A DNA stretch of 64,000 bases from Centroberyx gerrardi (Eukaryota > Chordata > Actinopteri > Beryciformes > Berycidae), in contig NC_136012.1 of assembly GCF_048128805.1 (NCBI RefSeq), forward strand, positions 6,920,121-6,984,120, in the 5' to 3' direction. Shown here in pieces: positions 1 to 34,810 of the stretch. Numbering within the stretch: the first letter of the stretch is position 1; the number at the start of each line of letters is the position of its first letter. The position numbers and the translations under genes were made by a program. The notes beneath the pieces are model-generated. The model was not told the DNA's origin, searched no databases, and worked only from the letters and a program-made list of their open reading frames with translations.

Positions 1-250
1 CCACACCCCAAAACACACACACACACAGATGCACACACACAAAGAGAGGCACATGCATATACACACACGCATGCATACACATAAATACACACACATTCTC
101 AAACTCAAATAAACACACACACACATGCAACCACGCTAGCACACGCAAGCACGCACGCACATACATGCATATACACACGCACGGACACAAATACAGATCG
201 CACACACACCTACACATGCTTGAGCGCACACACACATGAGAGTGTGAGTG
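1..250. repeat. Imperfect (CA)n microsatellite block
   Basis: CA-rich sequence with interspersed ATGCA and ATACA units running from the first base; the open frame across it is low complexity only. Confidence 0.9.
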
Positions 251-1204
251 ATTGAGAGAGAGACAGAGAGAGATTGTAAAGCCAGCTGTGCGGCGGTAAA
301 CCCTGCCAAGTCGAGTGCAGAACTAGCGAGCTGAAGGCAGATGATAAGATGACAGATGAACTGGGCCCAGATGGCCTCCACATCTTCACTTTACAGTCAC
401 ATAATGCCTTTATAATTCTGCATATTTTCAGTTGGTGCGCTGGTAGTTTTATTGCTTTATAGCTTTATTTACCCATGAAAGGTGCTCTTTTCCAGCAGTA
501 TCCTGTTTCACACTCAGTTTTGTCTTGTCTCTACTGGCCGGGGTTTAGCAAAGCCATGGCCTGTCTGGCTCAAAGCCATCAGCTCCATTGTCTTTAGAGC
601 CTGATCAATTCAGTTTCCCGACGCAAGCGATTTGGAGAAGAAAAAGAACAAAACTGGCAATTGTCTGCTGATAGTCCTCCTTATGTTCAAATCCTGCTGG
701 CTAATCAGTGGAGAAACAATCCAAACCAGACCATACAGCACAGCTGGATGTTTATTTTGTTATACTATTTAACTAGTGATATCCCCAAACATAACTGTCC
801 ATGTCCATTCCAACGTATGGGAGTATAATCAAACATTTGTACAATATTTGAAGCATTATTGCAAATACTTTTTTTTTATTTCTGATGGGATTGTTTTTTT
901 CTCTCAACAAGAACAAGGTTCTTTTCTGCCATCCTGGTACTTTCCCTCTTTGGCCTTATTACTCCTTTTATAGAAATGTTGTTCTGGTACAAGGTAGATT
1001 TATATATAATTACTAAGTCTTGGCTATCTGCGTTCGGCCCTGTATGGACAAATAATTAGGGACCCAAAAAGGTCCCGTAATGCAAAAAACTGAAACTTGT
1101 ACCAAAATTACGAAATGTGTTTCCAAACATACAAAATGAAATATATAATCATATCCCCCTCAGTCTTCAAGATTTACTGATACTCCCTTAAATTAATATT
1201 TCAG
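251..1204. other. AFF2 intron, no gene seen
   Basis: AT-rich with a T-run near 880-900. No splice-bounded exon or recognised repeat was found. Confidence 0.5.
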
Positions 1205-2740
1205 CAGAGGAAGAGGGTGTTTGAAGAGCAGCTTGTAGAGACTGAGGAGCTGAAGAACGAGGCTAGAGCCTTCAGGAAGCAATCAGTATAAACTGGTGTT
1301 GGACAAGACATATGCTGAGGTCAAGGTTGAACATGCCAAGGTGGAACAGAAAGAGAAGGAAGCCATGAAACTCATGAAGGACAGCAAGCTCAAAGCAGCC
1401 CAGCTAGATGAACGTGTTGCAACAATAGCTAGGGCTGAAGAGAAGATATCAAAAGCTCTTGAGATAGACAAGAGTGTAAGCATACAAAGATTGAAAACGT
1501 AAGATAGATGACCTCCACACAGCCATAGCAGAGAGTGAAAGGAAGAGAAGCCTTCTGCAGGACGCCATTGATAAGCTCCAGGAGCAGGAGAAGAAAGAGC
1601 TAGACAGGTTTTACAGTCTGTGGGAAGAGAGTCCTTCTACTTGAAGCCACTGAGGAACTCCCAGCTGGTAGAGTTAGAATGGAGAAGGAGGAGTGGAGTC
1701 ACCACTGCAAGTGTTTGGAGGTGGAGCTGGTTGCCCTCAAGAGATAGGCCTTGATGAGACAGACCATGAGCAGGCGCTCCATCAGCAAGCCGCTGATCTG
1801 TGCCAGGTACAAGCCAAAGACCTTCAGGCTGTGTTGATGTTGACTCCTCAAGGAGTGGCCGACTCCCTGGAAATGCTGACTCCCTGCATTCAAAGACCAT
1901 TGAGGCAGAGGAGCGCCTAGAGTCCATTATCCAGGACTGGCACAGCAACAGAGAGGCCATGACATCAGGCTTTCAAAAGGCCCGGCCTATCCAGAGGGAG
2001 GTGGAGGAGCAGCTGAGATCACACCCAAGTGACTCTTAGACTAAACAGGCAACCTGCCTCAGTGAGAAACAAGAAACCCTGACTGTCATGGAATAACTGA
2101 AGCCCTACATGCAGAATGTGGAGAATGAGAGCAAGAACATAAAGACGCAAACGTCCCTATTCAACCTGGAGAACTCTGAGCAGGCTGCTGAGGTGAGTCA
2201 GGCCTCCAGCCAGGCCGTTATTACAACAGCTCCGGAACAAGTGAGGTTTCAGATGACTCAGTGGGAGAGAGAGAAACACACTCCTGAGAGGAAAGAGGCG
2301 CTTGCTGTCCAGAAAAAAATGAAATGAAGCCAATCTTCAAAACCCTTGACAGACTAGTATGTTCTCTCAATCTCCAGAGGAACAGTGCTCTTGAGGTCCT
2401 GACTCAGGCGACCAAAGAATTGACCAAAGTCCAGGCTACTCCTCAGGAGGTGGAGAGGAGCAGAAAGGAGGCTAAAGATCAGCTGGCCTCCCTCCAGATC
2501 CAGCGGGATAAAGAGCAAGCCAGTGTCCTGACAGACCAGCGGGAGGCCAAGAAGGGCCTCCAGTACATCATCAGAGGTCCAAGAGGCAAGAAAATCTGCC
2601 AAAGGACAGCTTGGAGAAACATAAAACTGAGACACTTTAACTCCACTGGAAAGAAGCCAACCAGCTTGATGGATGAGATGGAGGCAGAGTGGAAGAAGCG
2701 GGAAACTGAACGCATACTAGCTAATGTATCTAGTAGAAGC
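1205..2740 (+). pseudogene. Frame-broken coiled-coil protein pseudogene
   Basis: About 1.5 kb of contiguous coding-like sequence whose frame changes repeatedly. Pieces include KRVFEEQLVETEELKNEARA (from 1205), AEVKVEHAKVEQKEKEAMKL (from about 1317), KIDDLHTAIAESERKRSLLQ (from about 1501), IEAEERLESIIQDWHSNREA (about 1900) and LASLQIQRDKEQASVLTDQR (about 2490). All are charged, heptad-like coiled coil. At least five frame changes or stops separate them, and no internal introns are evident, so a processed retrocopy is likely. The parent gene was not recognised. It lies in an AFF2 intron, same strand. Confidence 0.6.
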
Positions 2741-4539
2741 TAGTAGAGGCTAATAATCACATGTTAACATCAGTTGCTGTGCTAAATGAGCCTGCTGGCT
2801 AGTTAGCTAGCTAACAGTTTGTTCAGGTTAACTGAGCTGACTCTTCTTAAGCTAACTAGAGGGTTTTGGAGTAGAGACTAGAGCTAAAGACAAGACAGTT
2901 TACTGTGTCACAGTAACCTACATTTGGAAACAAATCTACCTAATCAGACTATTCACTTTTACTGATAACGTTACTGAATTGAACTACACTCACACCACAG
3001 CATCTCTCAGTTGTTATATAATTAGACATTATTTGCCTATAGCCAATTCTCTGCTGGACCTCCATGCTGGTACCAGCTGTGGATGCTGGGAGATTTAGGC
3101 AACTGCAAAGCCTATAAGCGGAGCTGCTGGCAATGCTAGCCCGTTAGCCGCACCCCATAAGTATGCGGGTGCGCCATGTGGATCTTGTGCGGCCCATTGG
3201 ACATATCAAACCAACAGATCATTTTGTCAAGGCTGTGAGGCTTTCATTTCCCCTGTGGTGTTTGTGATTTTATCACACAAATAGACAGACAGACACAAAA
3301 GCCTCCGCTGGAGTCAGAAGATCTGACAAAGGCTACTTTGTGAGTCTTATCAATGTTACTTACGCAACGTGCACACACATCCACATACACAGAGGGAGAG
3401 AGAGCACAGGCTCAGTGTCTTCAATAAACACTGATAGAAGAAATACAGAAGAGAGCGAGACCTAGTGAGACCTTGAAACACTGAAGAAAAAAAGAGACTA
3501 TATTCTATGTAGTTACTGTTTATATTTCTGTTTTTTTATGTACTATAATTACATGGACCAGGAGAGAGATTATGAATGGGTACAATATCTCTCTAGTGTC
3601 TGGCATAGAAAAGAGACCCTTAACAAGTACAGGTTCAGTCAGAAACACATCAAAAAATAGACATAAGAAATAATGGGAACTACAAGAAATCAAGAATATG
3701 AGGTGAAGCTGAAATAGAACTACACTTACTCACAAAATGGAATCAACTTAATCTAATGAGAGAAGTATGCTTTGATATATACTTTTATATTTATGTTAAT
3801 GATTCACTCAAGCATTCATTTTTAGGTCATGTTTCACCCTCAAAAGAAACACCATAGGAATTTAGCTGAAATGTCCAGGAAAACGCTCATCTGTCAGAAT
3901 GTAGCACCTCAGTTGGTGTTACATTCTAATTTGGCACCGAGCGCAGAGTCAGATCATTGTTTTAGAGGATGACTGAGTCTTGAGACAAGACAAGGAAAGC
4001 GAGCCAGGTGTAACGCTTTCACACACTCATTATCTCCTTTCATCTGATTCCTTCAACACATACTGATTGTGTTGCCAGGATCCAGCAGGCTTAGAGAGCA
4101 CTAAACAAACAATCCCACAGAGAGGGAACGACACTCGTGCTTCCCTTTAACTTCACCCATTCCAATTTAAACCAAAAAACAGACCCATGAACGCATGACA
4201 TATAGACTTGTCTTGTGTTTTCTACTAAGACAAGGATTTTTTTTTCTTTTGGAAAATGAAGAGATGAATTCAAAAAGTTTCCACATCGCTGAGAAAGAAG
4301 GACTGCAATGAAAAAGAAGCCAGTTTATTATTAATTGCGCTATTTTTTTAAAAATGTACTACCCATAGGTGAGTTTTTCTGATGGATTAAAGACATTTGA
4401 ATTTAATTTCTACACATCCAACAATTAAGCAGCAAACAATTTTATCTGATTTCTTGCCAAGTGTTTTATCAATGGCATTTGCTGGACCCACCAGCGTTAG
4501 TGGTTTGCTTCCCAGTGTTAGAAATGCATGCACTCATCA

Positions 4540-4590
4540 TACTATAAGGTGCTTTGGATAAAAGCATCCACCAAATCGCATATTTTTTGT
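4540..4590 (-). mobile_element. SINE-type fragment
   Basis: On the minus strand gatttggtggatgcttttat and ccaaagcacc resemble the same conserved fish motif as at 29255. Confidence 0.4.
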
Positions 4591-5777
4591 GACACAATGT
4601 CCACAATGGCAGTTGGACCGTATTCACTGCCTGCACATCCATTACCAATCAATTTGTATTTGGTGGAGGGGGATAAGATCATTTTTTCTCCAGTAAAAAT
4701 TGGTGCATTTGTATAATACTCTGCATTTATTCTCAGTTATTTTCTTTTTATCTAAAAAATAATTAATTACAATGAATGTTAAGGGCAAGACGAGACCCTG
4801 TGGGGGTCTAATAATTCTGGATGGTGCTGTTTTCTCTATTGCTGCTGGCTGCCCGTTCCACATGAGTCTTCTTTTTGGGTTTTGAATCAAGAAAGAATAA
4901 CGAGTCCCTTCCAAAACAGAGAGCTGCTGCTGACTCAAAGGACTCATCACTCTCCAGTTAGACATCAAACAAGCACTTACAGGCAATAAGGGACAAAACC
5001 CCCAGAACTAGATAGTCCAGGATATGTCCTAACACCGTTATCACCAACTGTCTGCCATCTCTGCCTCAGTCTGCCAGCAATCCATGTATGAGCAGACTGG
5101 TCAGTATGTGATGTAGTATATGATTAGTATGTGTTTTTTGTTGTTGGTACTTCCATGTCCTCCCTGTGTATAATATATAGATATAAAATTTTGTTTTTAT
5201 GCACTTGGCCACAACAATAATTTTCCCCTGGGCATAATAAAGTGTATCTAATGCAATAGGTATTCCAACAGCTTTGACATAAAACAGTTTATGCACTATG
5301 TGAGAGAATAATAGGTCTGTCAATATGACAGAAACAAATAGGCTCAAGAGCAAATCACATCATTATTTGAATCATTCAAATTCTCTCATTAACAAGGAAG
5401 CGCTGAATGTAATGAGTCATAATTTATCTTTTGGAATTGTATCTGTGATCACGTTGAGAAAATTACGGAAATGCATTGAGGAACGCTGGTGATCAACACA
5501 CACTTAATTTCAATCTTATTTTGTTTATTTTGTTGTTGACATGACAACCAATGTTGAAAACCCACGTAAATATGCCACCAAAATAAAAGTTTAGACAAAC
5601 AATTCAACAAAAAAGTCATCCATAGCTGCTCCCTGCATCGTTTAGTGAAATCAGGACCTAAATATCTTTCTGATATCAGTTCAAAACAGTTTCCAAAGCT
5701 GTTTCAATATGATCTTTTACTGTGCATAGGGGAGATGAATACGCAGCAATCGGATCCTCCATTGATGAGGCACTGAA

Positions 5778-5819
<42 letters not shown>

Positions 5820-5995
5820 GTATGAACAGAATTTAACTTGATGCTTCGCCACTATTGTTCCAACTTTGATGCTAAGAGAGCAAGTTGAGGTGGAAATTTA
5901 ATTGAAATTGAGAGACAGAGGGAGGGAGAGAGAAGAGATGAGTAATGATAGAAGAGGAAAAACAGGGCAGAGTCTGCATTCATACAGTATCCTCC

Positions 5996-6099
<104 letters not shown>

Positions 6100-6179
6100 G
6101 CCTGAGGAGCAGTTGATGGATTTGCTGCTTGACTGCTCACACAGATTGGTGCCTGCTGTGATGGCAGCCTTGAACTGAA

Positions 6180-6214
<35 letters not shown>

Positions 6215-6628
6215 GGAGCTAAAGAGAGCGAGCTACACACAATTGCAATTTCTGTGTGTGTGTGTGTGTGAGAGAGAATCCGTGTTTGTGTGTGTTAAGT
6301 GCGAGCGAGCGGGTGTATTGCCTCATAGGAGGCCATTTCAAAGGACTCTGGAAGGATGGATGAATAAACAGCCAATCAGAGTGCAAGAGAGGATGAACCA
6401 ACAATTGTGCTAGTTCAATATGGTGTGTGTGTCTGTGTGTGTGTGTGTGTTTATTAACAGCCGTTTATTATATTGTGTCGGAAGATTTCATTGTTACTGA
6501 ATCAGTATAAAGGTGGCTGGCTTCTCTTAACATTGTTATCCAACTGCTAGTGGCTTATTCCATTAGTTATCAATACAAACAGTACATTAGAATGAGAATG
6601 TCTTCATTGACTCAATAATTAACTTAAC

Positions 6629-6660
<32 letters not shown>
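6629..6660. repeat. (ATCT)8 microsatellite at the exon a acceptor
   Basis: Eight ATCT units end four bases before the exon and occupy the position of the polypyrimidine tract. Confidence 0.95.
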
Positions 6661-6664
6661 CCAG

Positions 6665-28982
<22,318 letters not shown>

Positions 28983-29254
28983 AGGCTGGACCAGAACCAA
29001 ACTAAAAAAAAAAACCTATGGGCCTGGGAACTAGAACTGGGATGACAAGTGGGATGAGACCTAGAAGAATGCTTCAATTCCCACCGAGACCACCTTCTGA
29101 AATGAGCTGACACCACCTATGAACACACCTACTGAAAATGGATGCACTTGTGCTACTGTAATGGTTTAGATCCAGCATATTAAGCGGTCCAAAAGTCCAC
29201 CTACAATGAGAAATGAACCGTAACCAAGTTTAGGTACTTCAACCGGGCATCACA

Positions 29255-29330
29255 GAATACAGATTCGCATTTTAAACATTTGGCTGACGCTGTTATTCAG
29301 AGCGACTTACATTGAGTACAACAGTAGAGT
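29255..29330 (+). mobile_element. Conserved fish SINE-type fragment in the AFF2 3' UTR
   Basis: catttggctgacgctgttat and cagagcgacttacattgagt match a motif very common in teleost repeats. Confidence 0.5.
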
Positions 29331-31546
29331 CAGCTCAAATTCCTAGAGTGCAATGGGCAGAGCTGCGGTGTTTTGACAAGAGCTGTTGCAAACATTCCCG
29401 TGTCCCAAGACAGGTAAAGAACTGAGAGCCTGGGAGAAAAGGTAGAGAAGCCTTTTTTTACCGAGACAGGAGCATTTTCAGGAAGATACGGGAGAGGCTG
29501 ATGTGATTTAGGAGGGCGAGAGCAGGGAAGAAGCTCAGACAGAGGCTCATCTTCTACAGTAATGGACAAGAACTGTGTCTGTGATTGGGACTAGAATTAA
29601 AGCCTCAGGCTGATATTGATCCAAGCGGGAAGAGTACCGGTCCAATCCATTAAATAAGGTCCGCGCTAGCTGAATGAATGGAGAAAGGCTGAAGTTAGTC
29701 CTCTGCTACGATCCATCGTCAGTCCTAAGAGATGCGTTCTCCGAGGCAAACCCTGGCAAAGAGGAGCTGGTAGCTGCTTGGACATGGTGGTATTTTGCAT
29801 CCCCGTTTGAATTTAACAAAGTGTTTACTTAGAGGGATGCAAAATGGCTACTGCAAAATGACTGCTGAAAGTAAAGGAACGGTTGCTATCAAGGCTGGAT
29901 CGTCCTCTGGCTCACCGCAAGAAATCAGACAGTACGTTCGTACAAGTTCTATATATACGAACGCCCAGCCATGCAGCCACCCTTGCCCGTACCCTTGATA
30001 TAAAGGGCTCTGGGTTTTATACAGTGCCAATGTCTTTGCTAAAGCTTCAAATGCATCTGTGTCAGGATATCTTCTACGTATCCAGTTGCTATCAAGCCAC
30101 TCGCGCCTGACCCGGGTCAGCGCTTTGTTTGAAATCACTTTTCATACTAAAAGTCGGTGGGGTTTTGTTGTGCCTGAGGCTGCTTTAGGAGTTGAACTAT
30201 CCGCGGCCCTGGATTTCCCAGAAGCACTAAGATCTTAGTCCTGTAGACTTACAATGGGATAAAGATAATCTTAACATTAAGATGCATTCGGCTAGACTGA
30301 GGATTACGAGACTCGGTCAAGTTTTAGTCAAGGGAGTGAACAGCTCAATGGAACAGGCACTCAATTCACTGGTCCTGGAAATGAGGACTTTCTGCCATTA
30401 AAATAATGTGTTTGTCTTGTTCTTCTTCTCTTACTGGTTTTAGGCTTTTGTGAAATTCCGCCCAGTTCTAGTTCCCATAGTAACCCACCCACTAAGGTGT
30501 CAGACACTTATGGGGGAAAGACTACAAGATTCGGTATGATTTGGCTGTAATTAAGCCTCCACACACACGCAGATATAGTAAACAGGGTGAAAATCTCACA
30601 TCATAATGTTACTCGGAGGTTTTCTGCCCGCACCCTGATCTAGACATCTGACTTTGTACAGTATTTAATGAGTTCAATGAATCTGCTCGAAATCTCATAG
30701 TCTTTTCCCAACATGTGTTGTGTTGTGTCGTCGTGTGTATAGGTGTACAGCTGATTGTCCGCTCTATTTAAATGATTACCTGACTGGACAAAAATGTTGT
30801 TTGTGTATTATAATGTACAGACTGTGACTCCTGAAGATAGTGTTTGCTTTGTTTTGTTTTTTTAGTGTCTTTTCAGTGTGAGTGAATGATGAAGTGAAAC
30901 AAGAAAATAGAGTATCTATGCGTGCGTGTGTGTGTGTGTGCGTGTGTGTCCACGCACAGCCTATGGCTGCATTTACACAGCAACAAAACAAATCAGAGTT
31001 TTAACCCTTTGTGGCACAGATCAGACGTTCCCATGGCAATCTAAACAAGATGAGACCATATTGTTTCCATGTGGTTTCTTCCTATATACAGTAGATCTGT
31101 ACTATAAAGGCTTAAAACATGGATCTTTTGTGCCTCTGTAAGTCCAGCTCATCAAGCATGAGTTTCCTTTTTGGACCATTTCACCATCGCTGAATGTGTA
31201 TGGAAGACAATGCGGATGTGAGAAGTAATTTTCACCTTCGACAAAAAACCAAGTGCCTCTATTAGTGTCCAGTGGGAATTGCTCTATTTATTTAAGAACA
31301 AAGAATGAATCTAAATGATTTTTCCATACCATATTGGTATAAATATGAGATTGTTTTTCGTAAAATCAAATGTTTCCATAAGCTTTTTACTGGCGTTTAT
31401 GATGACACCAGGGTTTGGCTTTAAGAAATTACAAATGTGTGACTTAACATGTCCGATTTGCATCAGTTGCTGTTTTGATGATTGGAGCAAGTACGGGATT
31501 GTCTGAAATGCCTGATATGACCTGGAAATTTAAAACCATCGCATGC

Positions 31547-31552
31547 AATAAA
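31547..31552 (+). terminator. Candidate proximal AFF2 poly(A) signal
   Basis: Canonical AATAAA on the gene strand, 2.6 kb past the stop codon. Earlier parts of the presumed UTR lack an equally clear signal. Confidence 0.45.
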
Positions 31553-34004
31553 TGAAAGCTTCAGACCAAGAACTACTTATGTCCATTTTGAAAAATAACA
31601 ATAATAATTAAACAGTCAATGTTCTTGTTGTTGCATAGTCATTTACAGTGTGAATGTTCTGCATCAGCTGGAAATACACAGCCACTACTGTCTTTAACTA
31701 TGAATGCACACAACACTAAAGTGTTCGGATGAGAACATTCAAGAACATCGCTCATGTAAAACCTTAAAATGGACTCATGGTTCTTCATCTGAAAGCCTGA
31801 AAATGTTTACTAGTGAACATCGCTGGACAACAGTCCAAAATCCACTTCCTGATATTGAACAAAAATGCCTTTGAAAGTTTTTTTTATATATATAGATATA
31901 TATATTCCAATCTAGTGATTTTAGGTCATGAAGCCAAATTAGGTGTTTTAGAGCATCCCAAGAACCAAACAAACAACTTCAACTAACAGCCAACAAACAA
32001 ACACAAAACAGTTTTTTTTTCTTAGAACTCAATCATTAGAAGTCAATAATTGCTCCACAGTGTTGCTCAGTCTGATTCAATGATGTTTGATGTTGTTTTG
32101 TTTTTTGGTGAAACAGTGTTGTTACTATATGGTTATTGTTAATTTCACACAATAGTCCTTATTTTGATTATATGCAGCAGTACAATATAATTATACAATA
32201 ATATGCTGTAAAATGTCAATACATTGCATCGGTGACATCCGCCATCATGGGAAACATCAGTTTCATTCCATCATGCTAACTGTCAGATTATGGGTATGGT
32301 AATTGTTGAATTCATGCAACAGTTCATTTTTGACTATATGCAATGAAAGTCAATAACATTTTGGAGACAGCCTGCATCAGTCATGACGCATGGGCCTCTA
32401 TTGTGCATTATTAAAGATCAGTTTTATCCCATTATCTCCCTTGACATTATCACAGTTGTCAGCTTGTTTATGGAAGGCAGCGGCGACAGAGAAACATCAT
32501 TGCTGCTGTTGTGATTTCAGCGGAGAGCGAACCAAACTGATTTCTTTTCTGCAGCAGATGGTTACAGAGCTGCTAATACGTTGATAATCTCTCCAGAGCA
32601 ATGAGCGCCTTTTAATATTTGTTTGCATCTCACAAAGTGACAGATACACTTTGATTGTTTACAGGAAATTGCCGGTTTCTTTGGATGTGAAAGTGGCGGG
32701 ACAAATCCGCCGCACGCAATGTTGGACCAGCAGTATTTAAAGGGAGAATTCACTTGAATTTCAATTTTTTGCTTCTTAACGTCACTCCCTGGAATCTACT
32801 GAAGCACTGCTGTGTTTTTGTTTAGCTATTAACCAATTAAAATATAGATTGTCCTCAGTACTAGGAGTCTTATAGCATTCTCCTGACACTGTTAGTTACC
32901 ACTATTTGCACTCATCATCCCTATGGAAGGCTCAAGAGTTCATCTAAAAGAAGACAGCATAGTCCCTACCAGTCCCAAATGTTAAAGTTTGTTGAGCTCA
33001 CTGGAGGGAGACGTTAACACACTCTCTCACTACCAGACAGGTCAGTTTCAGAAAATAACTGATAACATGATACATGACGTTTGCTAATTGATGCTTAAGT
33101 GCTTAGTTAGCCTACTAAACAGTAACCAACCATGTGTCACCATATTAGCTCCTAAGTTATTCTCCAGTGTGATCAACTAATATTCTGACAAATATGTCAC
33201 TGTTTGCAACTGTTTGCAAACACGAGTTTCTTGAAAACAATTGGAAAAATGAACATAAGTGTCATGCCTTGTGACAACATTCATATCTTCAGCTTTAATA
33301 GAGCAGCATTTTGGCAAATAAGCTCTTTGACCAACTTCTGTGTTTGTTTAGTATTTTGCACATTATGGTGCTTCTTAGATTGCTTATTCTGTTCATTAAA
33401 CATATACAATATTGTGTGCCAACATTTTAGTATGCACCATAGTGAACAAAATATATACTGGATATACAGAAGCGAAACTGCTACTAATCATCGTATCAAT
33501 ACCAGTCTTTTTACAGCAGCAGGTTAATCAAAGAGCTCAATTGTCAAAAGCTTTGTGTATTTGTTTATAAGTTAATAAGACTACCTGTTCTCTATTAATT
33601 ATCAAACAATAAAATCTTAGAAAGCAGGGTTAGAATTCCAAATAAAAAACAGTATTATTCACCTAGAAAGCAAGTTAACTTTTACTTCCTCACCAACATT
33701 TCACTTTCCCATCTGCAGCCATTTTACAACAGCCATTTTGCATCCCTCCTGGGAAGCAGTAGAATTCATTAATTTGGGGAGTCAAAAAAGACACAACCCA
33801 TAAAACAGAAAATCATAAACAGTGTTGATTCTGGGCATGCTGTGGTGTTTTCAGTCATCCTGTTCCCTGTGCAGAGCAGTGCACAGCTGCTGCGTTGCTA
33901 TTGGTTGGATCAGCTAAACTCAGTGGTGAAGTGATGTAAACCAGACCCAGGTCACTGAAGTGGTCAGTGGCGGCCATGTTAACTCCACAACTCCATGCTG
34001 ATCT

Positions 34005-34424
34005 TTAAAGGTGCTATGTGTGGCATTTTTAAACATCAATATATCATTGTTAAATTCATTGTGATAGCTTTGTATAATTACCATAAACAAATGGGACCAT
34101 GGTGGAGACGATTGGTAGCCTCTATCTCACACCAGTGGTATTGTTAGTGCTAGTGTTTCTCAAAATTAAGACTACATTTCCCATAAACCCTGTTGCAACT
34201 TGCCGCCCTCCCTCTTCTATAGCTCCGTTTATACTGGAAGAACAGCGCCCTCTTCCTGTTTTGTGCCATAAAGCAATCCAGCAGATTGTATGTAAAATGC
34301 CGTGTAGAGGCCGCTAGAGGCTGCCAATCTTCTCTGCGATGGTCTCGTTTGTTTATGGTAATTAAACTAATGTCTCAGAATTAATGATTTATTGATGTTA
34401 AATTGCTACACATAGCAGCTTTAA
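34005..34424 (+). mobile_element. TTAA-type MITE family 1, copy 4 (best preserved)
   Basis: 420 bp between TTAA edges. Left end TTAAAGGTGCTATGTGTGGC; right end gctacacatagcagctttaa. Each end continues into a longer inverted arm (ttaccataaacaaatgggac against gtctcgtttgtttatggtaa). Confidence 0.85.
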
Positions 34425-34785
34425 AGTGTCAGGCGTCTCAGTGCGGTCAAACTCACATCATCATACTGTATATTTACAGGCAGAACTTGCCATCTATGGT
34501 TCTGGTGTACATCACATATGCTTGTAAAGATGAATAAGATCAATACGAAACAGCATCCACTGCATCTGAGAACACATCTGTCCCACCCGGATTGCATTGT
34601 ATTTTCAAATATGTTGCACAACTTCAGCTGTTTTTCCTTTTTTTCCTTTATTTTTTTTTTTATCAGTGCTATTTTTTGGCCTTTTATATGGTTCCTTTTT
34701 TATAATGAAGTTGTTCTATGTGATGATCAGAAGTTGTGATGCAGTTCCATTGTTTTTAAATATTTAATGTCTCTAGAAAATATGG

Positions 34786-34791
34786 ATTAAA
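34786..34791 (+). terminator. Candidate distal AFF2 poly(A) signal
   Basis: ATTAAA followed by a TG-rich stretch (ctgtttgaaccagtggtct). It closes an AT-rich block with UTR-like composition. Confidence 0.3.
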
Positions 34792-34810
34792 ACCTGTTTG
34801 AACCAGTGGT

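Larger units (their letters stand above)
28983..34810 (+). other. AFF2: AFF2 3' UTR (extent inferred)
   Basis: AT-rich, no credible coding frame. Candidate polyadenylation signals are AATAAA at 31547-31552 and, more distally, ATTAAA at 34786-34791. A TTAA-type MITE (34005-34424) and a SINE fragment (29255-29330) interrupt it. A multi-kilobase 3' UTR is usual for AFF2, but the true end cannot be fixed without RNA data. Confidence 0.4.
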
